DNA from: Siphonodentalium dalli
Lineage: Eukaryota; Mollusca; Scaphopoda; Gadilida; Siphonodentaliidae
Assembly: GCA_032622095.1 (NCBI GenBank)
Contig: CP136066.1
Location: forward strand, 169,580,664-169,644,663
Length of the DNA stretch: 64,000 bases
Direction of reading: 5' to 3'
In this document: one piece after another, positions 33,761 to 44,670 of the stretch
Position numbering within the stretch: position 1 is the stretch's first letter
How the letters are laid out: every line of letters starts with the position of its first letter
Notes under the pieces: generated by a model
Database searches by the model: none
The model's input: only the letters and a program-made list of their open reading frames with translations
What the model was told of the DNA's origin: nothing
Translations under genes and position numbers: made by a program

Positions 33761-33766
33761 AATAAA
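33761..33766 (+). terminator. Polyadenylation signal AATAAA
   Basis: AATAAA six bases after the TAA of the acidic frame, suitable for the whole ATPase/zinc-finger transcription unit. Confidence 0.6.
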
Positions 33767-34144
33767 CTTCATTAACATGATATTCTCGTTTTCGTTATAT
33801 ATCTATAAGCGGGGAGAGAGTGAGTGGATTATTGGGAATTGTAGAGTGAGAAACGATACGTAATGATAAAAGGCGCATTAAGTGCCCGAAAATTTGAACT
33901 TTAAATATTGTTCTGTGTCATTTTAACTTTCAACCACTGCGCTTGTATTGTTAACATTCATTCATAATGAGTGTATTGTGTTCCTTTAATATTCAAACAC
34001 CGGTGCGTTTATTGTTAACATTCATTCATAATGAGTGTCTTGTGTTCCTTTAATGATGTCATAGCGTGTGCACATGCAAGACAGTATAACACTATGCCTA
34101 TGTCTGTATCTGTTGTCACACCGTGAGTGGATTGTCCGCCTTTA
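33767..34144 (+). repeat. Scrambled TIR sub-repeats
   Basis: Fragments of the inner TIR recur as direct repeats here: TTGTTAACATTCATTCATAA at 33950, 34010 and 34298, and ATGATGTCATAGCGTG at 34052 and 34146. No gene. Confidence 0.6.
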
Positions 34145-35130
34145 ATGATGTCATAGCGTGTGTGCATGCAAGACAGTATAACACTATGATTATGTCTGTA
34201 GCTGTTGTTGGTAAGATGTGAAATATAAATTTCAAGGTTCAATTCATTCGTGTAGTAATTTCGTATACGTTCAACGCTCTTCATTCGTGCGCTTGTATTG
34301 TTAACATTCATTCATAATGAGTGTCCCTTTAGAGTGTCTTGTGTTCCTTTAAGATTCAAACACCAATATTACATCACGTCCCTTGTTTCGTGTCACTTTA
34401 ACTCCTTGAGTGTATTGCCCCTTCTAATGATGTCATAGCATGGGTACATGTAATACAGTATAACACTATGACTATGTCTGTATCTGTTGTTGGTAAGATG
34501 TGAAATATAAATTTCAGTTCATTCGTGTAGTAATTTCGTATATGTTCAACGCTCTTCATTCGTAAGAGTTATTACCAACTGGAAGTTGTACTATTTTTGA
34601 TAAACATCGGATTTGCTCATCAGACGATAAGCTGACAATATTTACGCATGGTCTAATTATATTCATGCATAAATGTAAGGTAATTTTTGTTATGGTCAAG
34701 TTTTTTGTTAAGACCATGTTCTAACATAGATCGATAAATAAGTTAAAGGTCATTATATTCCACAGTCAAATCTATTGGTGATCGAATTTGATAACTATTT
34801 TATTGGAACAACTAAGAGTATTATTTACGTGAGATCAATGAGTCCAATTATTATAAATAATACATTGCAGGCATCGGTGGATACCCGATTGCCACATTTA
34901 GTGATCACGTGATAAACTGATAAAATGTCCAAGTGACGTACTATATGTATGCATAACTCAATAAACTGTTAATACGTAAGGTTGATAAAATTCTATTCAT
35001 AACAACATCAAAGTAACTTCTATTATTGCGTGTATGATCACATTCTGATCCGCTGTCGTTATTCATTCCATAACGTAATGTCTCAGGCCAGTCTAAAATT
35101 GGTTGCTCGTCATCTTCATTATATATTGAA

Positions 35131-35385
35131 ATTTTTGAAGTTTTTGGAAATTTTGGAAGTTTTTTTAATTTTGGAAGTTTTTGAAGTTTTTGAAATTTTT
35201 GAAATTTTTGAAAGTTTTTGAAGTTTTTGAAATTTTTGAAGTTTTTGAAATTTTTGAAATTTTTGAAAGTTTTTGAAGTTTTTGAAATTTTTGAAATTTT
35301 TGAAGTTTTTGAAGTTTTTGAAATTTTTGAAATTTTTGAAAGTTTTGAAAGTTTTGAAAGTTTTGGAAGTTTTTGAAATTTTTTG
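35131..35385 (-). repeat. 9-bp minisatellite, right TIR copy 1
   Basis: TTTTTGAAG/TTTTTGAAA units, about 28 copies, more than in the left arm (about 20). Open frames through it are artefacts. Confidence 0.85.
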
Positions 35386-35455
35386 GACACGCTCAAATAT
35401 CGTGACTGCTTTCAAAATAGTACAACATCTCAATACTTCCAATAATTCGCGATAA

Positions 35456-36072
35456 TATATATATCTTTAATCCTCCGATAACGAAGAGTGGATAAACATA
35501 CATATTAGTTTTTTTTTACAAAGAACTCAAGAACAAAAAACAATAGGACAGAAAGACAAGTTTGATCAACAACAAAGACTACCCTCATGTTAATAACATA
35601 TTTACATAGACCTAAGTGCACACATTCGGGCCATCATGCACGTATTACATACTTACATATTTGCAACATGTATGCATCCATTCATGCACGTAGCAACATT
35701 AACCCCTTACATACTGACGAACACACGCAACGGAACGCACAAGTACACCTGTCGTACATATATACTTACATGTGCATCAATCCATACATCCATACATACA
35801 AGCCTATTACATACCTACTTTCCTGGGTCCTGATATACAGCCACACAGACTCACGTACGTATACATGTATACGTGCATACGCACAGTCACCCATACCCAC
35901 ATATACTCGTTACACATATACATACATATGCACATACTCAAGTACACGGTGACACAACAGTACCCTCGCACATTCATTCAACAACAAAAAATCAATAAGT
36001 CAATATAGAGGCCATATATGGACCAATAGCTTGCAGCGAGTATATGAATTATAGGATGTAAGAGAATTATTA
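35456..36072. other. Extra ~0.6-kb segment between the duplicated TIR parts
   Basis: Absent from the left arm. Its middle (35580-35960) is a degenerate TACA/CATA-rich tract that stays open for ~120 codons, giving a Tyr/Thr/His/Ile-rich low-complexity frame. I regard it as non-coding filler or a captured microsatellite. Confidence 0.6.
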
Positions 36073-36161
36073 TTCTGATCCGCTGTCGTTATTCATTCCA
36101 TAACGTAATGTCTCAGGCCAGTCTAAAATTGGTTGCTCGTCATCTTCATTATATATTGAAA

Positions 36162-36408
36162 TTTTTGAAGTTTTTGGAAATTTTGGAAGTTTTTTTAATT
36201 TTGGAAGTTTTTGAAGTTTTTGAAATTTTTGAATTTTTTGAAAGTTTTTGAAGTTTTTGAAATTTTTGAAGTTTTTGAAATTTTTGAAATTTTTGAAAGT
36301 TTTTGAAGTTTTTGAAATTTTTGAAATTTTTGAAGTTTTTGAAGTTTTTGAAATTTTTGAAATTTTTGAAAGTTTTGAAAGTTTTGAAAGTTTTGGAAGT
36401 TTTTGAAA
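36162..36408 (-). repeat. 9-bp minisatellite, right TIR copy 2
   Basis: Near-identical to 35131-35385, with a single-base change making GAATTTTTTG near 36231. Confidence 0.85.
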
Positions 36409-37022
36409 TTTTTTGGACACGCTCAAATATCGTGACTGCTTTCAAAATAGTACAACATCTCAATACTTCCAATAATTCGCGATAATGCACACCTGTCATA
36501 TACTCAATAACTTCATCGTGATAGAGAAGTAAAGAATAAACGCTCTTTATTATTCATGTAAGAGTAATGGTGTCAAATTATTTCAGGTATGACAATTATA
36601 TGATGTATGGGTTGTGTCTGATTGATAAACACTGGAATGTATGCATTCATACCGATGGTCACAATGTCCAAAATTACCGTGACTCGGACCTGTCCATACA
36701 CATATAATTGGTATAAAGCTATTTCTAAACATCGATTAATAAAATTAACAGAGTTTCATGAAAAATATTTAAAATTTGTTTGAACAAAAATAACGAAAGA
36801 TATTACACGCAAATAATTTAACATTTAATAGTCGGCCCGATATTTGGGTAAGAGACCGAAAACTCGTTAGAAATTTTTGAGATTAAAAATTTTTTTGTTG
36901 AAAATTTTGAGAAAAAAAAATTGGGGTTTTGAAAAAATATTTTGGGAATATTTTAGTACAAACAATTTTACCCCCATAAAATCTATTTTTAGATGTGGAC
37001 CTAACGAGCCACAGATACTACT

Positions 37023-37028
37023 AGTATA
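37023..37028 (+). repeat. Target-site duplication, right (AGTATA)
   Basis: Matches 28325-28330 exactly. Followed by CATGACAGAATG, the continuation of the interrupted tandem-repeat unit. Confidence 0.9.
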
Positions 37029-37099
37029 CATGACAGAATGTGCAATGGACATAGATGGGGGCGGTCAGTGGATAGTAGCAGGTACAAATGCGTTCGTAT

Positions 37100-37370
37100 A
37101 ACAGCTCGTTTCGCTAATTTAATGTCCAAGCTCACCTATAACTGTCGCGCACCTTTTGGGACCCGTATACATAACATGTCAATAAATAACGGTCAATAAA
37201 CTTTGATACACAGGTATGTTTTGTTTGCAATATTCAAACATTTGCGTCGTGCACCGTATAAATAGTACACGTGGACACGGCAGCATTGTTCAAACTGCTT
37301 GCCTTGAATAGAATATCCGGGATCTTCATCACGTTGAATCAACCTGTTCTCCCGTAAATAAGCTCAGCTA
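37100..37370. other. Gene-free stretch
   Basis: No supported feature. Confidence 0.4.
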
Positions 37371-37665
37371 GAACTTATTATAAACACACGAAATAAGCCC
37401 ATATAGGGATTATTTGAAGCTGAATTAAGCTCTATGAACCTAAATGGGACACGATAAAAATAGTCGTATATGAGCTTATTTCAATACGAAATACTTTGTC
37501 ATTGCCACGACGTACCAGATGGATTCTCTTTATAATGTGTCCACTGCGACCCGCGCCATTCAACAAAATAAAGGATATAAGTCCTATGTGAGCTTATTGT
37601 AGAATCAGATAAGTTTCATACGTGATTACTTAGATTCTATATGAACCTATTTGTACGAGGATGTG
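37370..37665. repeat. Dispersed AATAAG-type repeat copy
   Basis: Shares CTCTTTATAATGT, CCGCGCCATTCAAC, GGATATAAGTCC..TGAGCTTATT and GAACCTATTTGTACGAGGAT with the copies at 5330 and 49-53 kb. The 30-bp minisatellite begins directly at its end. Confidence 0.5.
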
Positions 37666-38415
37666 TTGGTTGATTAGAATACTCCGGATCTTTAAACCGT
37701 TGATTATAATACCCAGGATGTTCACACCGTTGATTATAATACCCAGGATGTTCACACCGTTTATTATAATACCCAGGATTTTCACACCGTTTATTAAAAT
37801 ACCCAGTATTTTAACACCGTTGATTAGAATACCCAGGATTTTCACACGGTTGATTAGAATACCCAGGATTTTCACACTGTTGATTATAATACCCAGGATT
37901 TTCACACCGTTGATTATAATACCCAGGATTATCACACGGTTGATTATAATACCCAGGATTTTCACACCGTTGATTAAAATACCCAGGATTTTCACACCGT
38001 TGATTATAATACCCAGGATTTTCACACTGTTGATTATAATACCCAGGATTTTCACACTGTTGATTATAATACCCAGGATTTTCACACGGTTGATTAGAAT
38101 ACCCAGGATTTTCACACCGTTGATTATAATACTCAGGATTTTCACACCGTTGATTATAATACTCAGGATTTTCACACCATTGATTAAAATACCCAGGATG
38201 TTCACACCATTGATTAGAATACCCTTGATTTTCACACCGTTGATTAGAATACCCATGATTTTCACACCATTGATTAGAATATCTAGGATTTTCACACCGT
38301 TGATTAAAATATCTAGGATTTTCACACGGTTGATAAGAATACCCAGGATATTCACACCGTTGGTTAGAATACTTAGGATGTTCACACCGTTGAGTATAGT
38401 AATCAGGATCTTCAA
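37665..38415 (-). repeat. 30-bp minisatellite, ~25 units
   Basis: Unit on the plus strand is about GATTATAATACCCAGGATTT followed by TCACACCGTT, with 1-3 changes per copy. A 30-bp period keeps reading frames open on both strands: a 286-codon ATG frame on plus (37661-38521) and a 269-codon frame and a decapeptide frame on minus. Confidence 0.95.
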
Positions 38416-38464
38416 AACTTTGATTCGAAAACATTTCAATATCTGGAAAGCTTGTTGGTTTCAA
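37811..38464 (-). CDS. Candidate exon encoding a Cys/Tyr decapeptide repeat
   Basis: On the minus strand a good 3' splice site (GTTTTTCTTAATAG) is followed at 38464 by an open frame of 217 codons. The next ATG is at 38434. After a ~30-residue lead (PTSFPDIEMFSNQSFEDPDYY) come 19 copies of C-E-N-P-G-Y-[YSF]-N-Q-[RQPW]. A C-to-A change at 37811-37813 (GAA to TAA) ends the frame within the array. Tyr/Asn/Cys decapeptides recall repetitive secreted adhesive or matrix proteins, but no signal peptide is seen and variation between units is mostly nonsynonymous. It may equally be a non-coding minisatellite. Confidence 0.3.
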   Translation of the reverse strand: MKPTSFPDIEMFSNQSFEDPDYYTQRCEHPKYSNQRCEYPGYSYQPCENPRYFNQRCENPRYSNQWCENHGYSNQRCENQGYSNQWCEHPGYFNQWCENPEYYNQRCENPEYYNQRCENPGYSNQPCENPGYYNQQCENPGYYNQQCENPGYYNQRCENPGYFNQRCENPGYYNQPCDNPGYYNQRCENPGYYNQQCENPGYSNQPCENPGYSNQRC

Positions 38465-38801
38465 CTATTAAGAAAAACACAGCACTTAGTGAAAACAGTT
38501 TTCAGAAATTTACCAACTTAAACCATTAATTCAATGACGAGAGCAATATGTGTGTAAGCACCCAAGTGGAAGAAAGTCAAGCAAAATACATTAAATATGA
38601 GCGAATGTGACAATTGTTTCACACAAGACACATAATTTATATTACACATAGCATAAACATACAAGTGGGAGATCTTACTCGTATTTATATTTACGTACTA
38701 TTATTTTTAATTTAAAAGACAGAGTGAAAATATATTACGACTCTTGAGTTTGTACCAAACCACAATGAAAATAAGAGTGTTATAATTCCACATTTAATGA
38801 G
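38465..38801. other. Gene-free stretch
   Basis: Only the putative splice acceptor for the repeat frame; otherwise nothing. Confidence 0.4.
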
Positions 38802-38805
38802 TTAA

Positions 38806-39327
38806 AGATACGGGCGGCGTTGGCGGTGGGTATGCTGTTAAACTATTCACCTCTGTCAAAAACCGCCATAAATAGAAATAATAGTAAAATATAGACAGAC
38901 TTTGTTCTTATACCAATCAGAAATATGGCATAAAAAGTATGTTATTGTCCAATGTTTTTCCTTTGTTATGTAAACAAAAGCAAAAAACGTTACAGAACCT
39001 GGCGTTTGTTTAGATCCGGATATGGTAACCATAAAGAGCGTTATTTGTTACTGTTTTCCTGATATGGAAATCATAAAGAGTGTTTATATCATGTGTGTGT
39101 GATTAACCAACAGAATTACGCTGTGTTATATAAGCAGAAGCAAAATTTATGTAACACGAGCGGGCTCTTGTTTACGTACACCATCGTACGTCTTGACGAC
39201 AATATACTATTTACTCGCTGATTAGGTTTGGCATATGAACAAAACTATATATATTTTTTAGTATTCCTTCTGTTGATGGCGATTTAAAGAAATATGAATA
39301 TTTCTGCAACGAACGCCGCCCGTGCCT
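38806..39327. mobile_element. TTAA MITE, copy C
   Basis: TIRs AGATACGGGCGGCGTTGGCGG and AACGAACGCCGCCCGTGCCT, flanked by TTAA (38802-38805 and 39328-39331). The best-preserved of three copies, 522 bp. Contains two ATAAAGAG(C/T)G words and a TTATGTAAACAAAAGC block. No ORF. Confidence 0.88.
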
Positions 39328-39349
39328 TTAAGTCATAAAAATACCACTT

Positions 39350-41014
39350 TGAGCAGGGGGGGGGGGAATTTTTTTTTACGAGACATGAGGTGGGGGTGGG
39401 GGGGGGGGGGGGGGGGGTACCCGAGACAGGAAACAGTTTTTGACCACTTTTTTGCATTTTTTTTTCATTGACATATTTTCAACTGTTTTAAACATATTTG
39501 TTTATATGTTGTGGCTTGTTGCAATATGAGAAGCACTAATACATTCAATATTGTTATAATTAACCCCATAAGTTGATATAAAATGGAGAAATAGTGAATA
39601 TTGTGGGGGTGGGTCCCAAAATTTTCATTGATTATTTTTGCGCGCATTTTTTTTTTATTGTATCTGTTTCAGCTTGCTTGGCAGTTTTTATATTAAAAAT
39701 TGTCTAGTTCACGGTGTAGTTCAATACAAAAAATACTTCAGATAGCTCTAGGGTATGCTGAACTTAATGCAGTCTGACAATATCAGCTAACAACTCATGA
39801 CAGAATATTACAATAATTATTATACTTCTTGACAGTCTCTTTACTCATACAGTTAGTTGATGCATGAGTGCAATGTATGACATAAGTATTTGTATCAGTG
39901 TTTGTATACTAAAATTGATTATTCTCATAATGTATCAAAATAATGTATAGTTAATACTATATAGTAGACACAGGTAGACATATAATAGTAAATCAAGAGT
40001 ACAGCCGGTATACTGTAAACAGAAGACCAAATTGGAGTTATCTTCCCTACACCAACACAATGACGTTACGCTTACTGTGACCTCGTCTCCACGGTCACAT
40101 GTCACTAAAGTGCACATCCGTGTATATGGATTTGGCACTAAATTGACCATCCGCGTTCAAACTCAAAGGGTTAAACATTATTTTAGACCTAGTCCTAAGT
40201 CGTAATGCGAGGTCGGGTCGGTGGTCATGCAGGCATACATAAAAGCTAATTCGTACACTGGTTCATATGCACATTTTCCTTTTTGGTATTACTATAGGCT
40301 CTAGGCCTACTAGTTGATGCTGGTTGATGTCTGAACAAAAGATAAATTTAATTTTGTGCAATTTTCCATTCTATTATAGGCCCTAACACTGGCCCTAGTT
40401 ATTTGTTGTTGTCATTCCAGGGGATTCAACATATATTTCATCTATTCACACAGATGAATAGGCTGGGTTATAAATTTACCAATATAATCACATCATATTC
40501 TACCTTTGTTGATTGCTTAGAGTTCAATTTAGTTGAGATTATCGCTGATTACTGCTGATTATCGCATAATTATCAGCCAAGAAAACATTTGTCTTGCACA
40601 TGTTTGTAAACAGGAAGTAACATTTAATTTGGTCTTCCAAAGAAGGGACCAATATAGAGCGGTTGGTCGTTTTTACAGAGGGGACCAACATAAAGCTTTC
40701 TGGTTTTGGGGTGGGTGTCTAAAGTTTTATGAAAACAAAAATGCAAGAAAGGGTGGGTGGGTGTACAACAATGGCAATGTAAAAAACACACCCCCACGTC
40801 TCGCATCTTTTTTACGCCCCCCCCCCTGCTTTGGGCACGATGTTTGTATCCCCAACAAAATACAAACATTTGCGCGGCATGGAACAGAAAACAGCGTTCC
40901 ATTTTAGTCTGTTCCTGATTTGGTAGAAATAAAGAGCGTTTATTTCACATCTGTGGCAAAAATTGAAATCAGCTTGAAAATGGCTGCTACCATGGACAGT
41001 GTTCATCAGAGCCT
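39350..41014. other. Gene-free stretch with G/C runs
   Basis: Long poly-G runs at 39353-39363 and 39394-39417 and a poly-C run near 40817. GGGTGGGTGGGTG and CCCACCCAC phrases resemble those at 11.85 kb. A motif AATAAAGAGCGTTTATTT lies at 40927-40944. A 12-codon upstream frame (ATGGCTGCTACC, 40980) ends overlapping the ATG of the next ORF. Confidence 0.45.
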
Positions 41015-41542
41015 ATGAATGAGCCATGTCCGTTTAAATATCATAATAATTACTCACAACAAAATGATGATGCAGTCACAGCCTGTACTGGTTGCCATAT
41101 TAGGGGAATCTTGCCCACCGCAGTGGGGCGTGGGACTACAATGCATTATATACCGGTACCGGACCCACATGGTATCTGTTGGAAATGGGCGGTAGATATA
41201 TACATTGCATTCTATACCCGGGGCACACACGATGTAGTTTGTAAAGCCTGCCGATATGTGCTTCCTTGTTTATCAACCTATTACCCGTCGTATGGAGCCC
41301 CAAATAGAGAGAACGGTGCACTGATGACTGTCACGTCGTCTGTGTTTGTGTCAGCTAATGTGAGGCTCCATGCGGGAATGTTATACAAAGGAACCATTTC
41401 TATACTGAATCGATTCTCACAGTCAGTTATAACGCGTACATCGAAATGGTTTGTTATTGATTTGGAGGGGTCTATATTTAATATAAGCAAACGACAAATA
41501 AAACAGACGAAGCCCAATTTATTGAGGCAACTGTTTAGATAA
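41015..41542 (+). CDS. Unidentified 175-aa ORF
   Basis: ATG to TAA, non-repetitive and of mixed composition, one of the longest single-copy frames in the window. Cysteines are concentrated in the first half (CPF at 5-7, CTGC at 24-27, CKAC and CRY/LPC near 75-85), followed by YPSYGAPNREN and a basic C-terminus. No domain is recognised and no signal peptide or membrane segment is obvious. A short upstream frame overlaps its start. The length exceeds chance expectation for AT-rich DNA, but no intron signals or homologues can be confirmed. Confidence 0.35.
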   Translation: MNEPCPFKYHNNYSQQNDDAVTACTGCHIRGILPTAVGRGTTMHYIPVPDPHGICWKWAVDIYIAFYTRGTHDVVCKACRYVLPCLSTYYPSYGAPNRENGALMTVTSSVFVSANVRLHAGMLYKGTISILNRFSQSVITRTSKWFVIDLEGSIFNISKRQIKQTKPNLLRQLFR

Positions 41543-43510
41543 TAAGTTCAAGAAATGACTTACACTCTTAGATAAAAACAACCTCTTAGATAAAACAATA
41601 TATTTAGGCACTCTAGCGTATCTGTAGAGTATGGGGTGCTCATGTAGATATGGTAGTGGCCTCGGCACATGAATGCCTATTGGCACTCCCCAGCTACCCA
41701 GGTGTTGGCCCAATCTGATTGGATGCGGCGATCACGTGATGTACGCAAAAGTATCAAAATGGAACAAAAAGAAGAAAAAAGATGGCCGCCTCGAATTGTA
41801 TTCCTTTTAAGTTTTAGTTTTACAGTATACATATACCGTATAACAACGGAGAAAACACGATTTAACACCCGCTAACACATTTTATTTGTAGACTGCTTCG
41901 TCATCGGAGTACTAGCACACATTGTGTGTGCTCCTAATTGGTATTTCAGCATTAACCAATTTAACGAACTGAGAACTCTTATTTTTATTAATTTATTTTG
42001 CACAAAATACACAAATATTTGCCTCTATAGCGCTGGATTATGTTAAAATTGTCTGTTTTTGTGTTTGTTTGGGATAGGGACAAGATGTAAATGTGCGAAA
42101 ACCGGCCTATAAGACTATTATTAGCATAGATATTTTCATGTGTTCGAATTTGTTTGTTTGTGTTCACTGTCATCAAAAGTTGACTAAACTCTAAAAGACA
42201 CTAAAGTCTCAGGTACTTTGCGTCTCTGGTTCTGTATGCACATGTACATTTCCCAGTGGATAAGTGATTCAACTTACAATACAAGGTTGTTGAAGTGTTA
42301 CACTAGTCTTCGCCACGTGAGTCTCGACACTGTAACATATCGTAGCAGAATAGGACATGTGTACATACCCATTCATATTCAGATATTAAATGAACTGACC
42401 GAAAATAAAGGCGAAAAAATATCCAGGGTTTTAAGTCAACAAACATCGTGGAACAAGTTGAGTGTATGAACTCAAACTTACTCAAACGGTTTAGAATCAA
42501 CACCTCAAAATACGGACACGCATTCTTTATATACAATTGTATAGTACGTGCAGCAGCCTGGATAACATCACATGCGGAGAAACATCATAATATAACATCA
42601 TACAGTGGGAATGAGTGAAGGAGGTTAACTTACAACTCAATATATTTATAAGGATTTAATTTTGGCCTAATATGTAACTACGTATACACATTACATAAAG
42701 AATTAACCTGAAAAGCATACAATACTGTATAACAATACACATGTATATAACAAGATATATAATACTCATAAGCCGCCTATTGCATGATCAATATTACTGT
42801 ATACATGTAACTTGTAAGTATTACAGCCACATATCTCCAACTTACAATTCCCCATATTCCTAAAAAACTACAATGCAATTAAATGTATATATAATTGCTA
42901 ATATACTGAATAATCGTGTATTCTAATGCAGACATATTACGCTATATAAACTATAAGGGTGTGTGGGTTGTGATTATCCCGATGCCCTCGGCTGTTGAAA
43001 TATAACTGATATGGGTCCGCTCTCAGCGCACGCAATTTTATTGTCACGCTTATGCGTCCAATCAGATGCCTGATAGCGGCATACCGGTGAATGAATGGAT
43101 AAACATTCAAACACTATTATTAAGGTCATCAATAACAAATATAATTAGGTGTGAATTGCTATCCATGTATTCCAGTGTACTATGACCATAAGGCATACCC
43201 AATTATGTTTTAATTTGTTTGTTTTCCCCCACACTATGCAAAGACTCCCAATATGTTTTTGGCCACCAACGGTAACCTCCCATACTCATTAACCATTTTG
43301 ACAGTGTCGTAACACCGCCAAAACATACAAAGGCTCCAGCGCAAGAACAGATACAGATACAGGACCTTGACGTGTGTTCATAATAAGTCACTCGTGATGC
43401 ACCCTATTCATCAATGTTCAGCGAACATGTGTGGCGATGAGTTGAGAACCATGTCACGATATCTGACTGTGTGCACTAGAACTGCAGCTATGGTCTAATC
43501 AATCGACCCC
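41543..43510. other. Gene-free stretch
   Basis: No supported gene. A frame at 42218-42469 is unrecognised. Confidence 0.45.
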
Positions 43511-43680
43511 TTTAACACGGTTGTATGCCGTTAATCACCGTTGTTGTACCGCCATTCAATCACGGTCAATTGGTATCACAGCGATTTCCAGCAGTTGACA
43601 TGCGGTATCCGCGGGTAATCTTACTGCGGTACTAGTAATATTTTATAACCGTGGTAACCAAGTACATTACCGCCGTGTTA
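43511..43680. repeat. Possible small inverted-repeat element
   Basis: TTTAACACGG near 43511 and CCGTGTTA near 43674 are inverse ends around ACCG-rich DNA. Weak; short TIR only. Confidence 0.25.
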
Positions 43681-43771
43681 CATGTAATAATCAGTTTTGT
43701 CAAATATGTGTTATATATATGTTACAGTAAATCAGTGAAATTAGTAATTACGCGAAATCCCTAGGGATTAC

Positions 43772-44288
43772 ATGGTGTATCAAGACCATCTCACCAAATT
43801 CTGTATACTGAGACCGTTAAAAAGCAAAAGAGCAACGGAGGTAGCCTTCCAGCTTCTGGATATCTTCCTTATGTTCGGAGCACCAGCCATTCTGCAGAGT
43901 GACAATGGATCCGAGTTCACGGCTAATGTCATCAAAGATCTGAAGGATATGTGGCCAGAGTGGAACTCAAAACAGCGGAAGTTAATGACAATGTTGCCAT
44001 TCCAATACCACAGGTCGATCGTGGGAGAGGTGACTCGAGAAACCTTTTAGGAGTTGTTGTCGACAGGAACCTCGACAGAGACAGAGACTTTTGACTACCG
44101 ATCACATCTGCCAAACAAAGATTCTCCCTCTACGCTCTGCAGTCAGGGAGCAATCTGCAACAGGTGGTCAAGGATTTAAGAAATGTAATTGTAAGGGGAC
44201 ATGCATGACTGCCAAATGTAAATGTTTCAAGGCTCAATTGGAATGTAATTCACGATGTCACAACAGCCTAACATGTAAAAACAAGTAG
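43772..44288 (+). pseudogene. Ginger integrase/transposase, deleted and frameshifted
   Basis: 43772-43960 encodes an integrase core fragment: YQDHLTKF with the first catalytic Asp, LRPLKSKRATEVAFQLLDIF, and ILQSDNGSEFTA with the second Asp. At about 43960 a deletion joins it to a downstream piece that reads, in another frame, NVAIPIPQVDRGRGDSRN up to a TGA at 44092. A third frame (44091-44288) holds the Cys-rich tail C-N-C-x3-C-x4-C-x-C..C-x3-C (a CXC-type motif). The third catalytic residue (Glu) lies in the lost part. Inactive. Confidence 0.85.
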
Positions 44289-44514
44289 ATGATGACTTTG
44301 TATTGAGCTAAGTGAAAATCATCCGTGCTTCTGTTTTGTCTACAAAAAAGTGCAACTAAATTTGTAACTGGTATATTTCCATTTAAAAAATCGAGAAAAA
44401 CAGGAACATTGATGATGATTTAAACATCTTATTGTATAAATGTTTGTAATATGACTATAATTTCTATGTATTCCATAACTTGTTTGCAATAAAAGAATTT
44501 AAACTTTAACTTGG

Positions 44515-44670
44515 TTGTCCTTCAGTAATTTCATGAAATCCCTGGTGCCTAAAATCAGTAATTACGCGAAATCCCTGAATTTTCTAGTAATTTCATGAAA
44601 TCCCTACTCAGATCAGGGATTTCATGAATTTACTAAACGATTCAGGGATTTCGCGTAATTACTAATTTCA
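44515..44670. repeat. Subterminal repeats of the Ginger relic
   Basis: AGTAATT(A/T)C(G/A)(C/T)GAAATCCCT occurs at least five times in both orientations (44524, 44561, 44585, 44614 inverse, 44643 inverse) and once in the left TIR. Such arrays are typical transposase-binding sites. Confidence 0.7.

Larger units (their letters stand above)
28331..37022. mobile_element. Miniature Polinton/Maverick-like element
   Basis: 8692 bp bounded by inverse termini AGTAGTATCTGTGGCTCGTT (left) and its reverse complement (right), with 6-bp duplications AGTATA. Long TIRs, AG..CT ends, 6-bp target duplications and a gene for a packaging ATPase are established Polinton/Maverick hallmarks. Genes found: zinc finger-ATPase (30710-31612), its broken duplicate (32054-32956), and a C2H2/acidic frame (32963-33755). 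No polymerase B, integrase, protease or capsid frame is present, so mobility would need a helper (inference). It could alternatively be called a Polinton-derived satellite or a relic of an integrated adintovirus-like genome. Confidence 0.85.
34145..37022 (-). repeat. Right terminal inverted repeat, with internal duplication
   Basis: Inverse of 28331-30090. It is ~1.1 kb longer because 35043-35455 (minisatellite and flanks) is repeated at 36073-36485, the two copies separated by an unrelated ~0.6-kb segment. Confidence 0.85.

Noticed and set aside
35587-35952. 121-codon Tyr/Thr/His-rich frame
   Set aside because: TACA-type low-complexity DNA inside the extra right-TIR segment; no plausible protein.
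37630-38439. 269-codon Ile/Leu-rich minus-strand frame and the plus-strand 286-codon frame
   Set aside because: Both read the 30-bp minisatellite in other phases. The 269-codon frame has no ATG at its start; the plus frame begins in a dispersed repeat.
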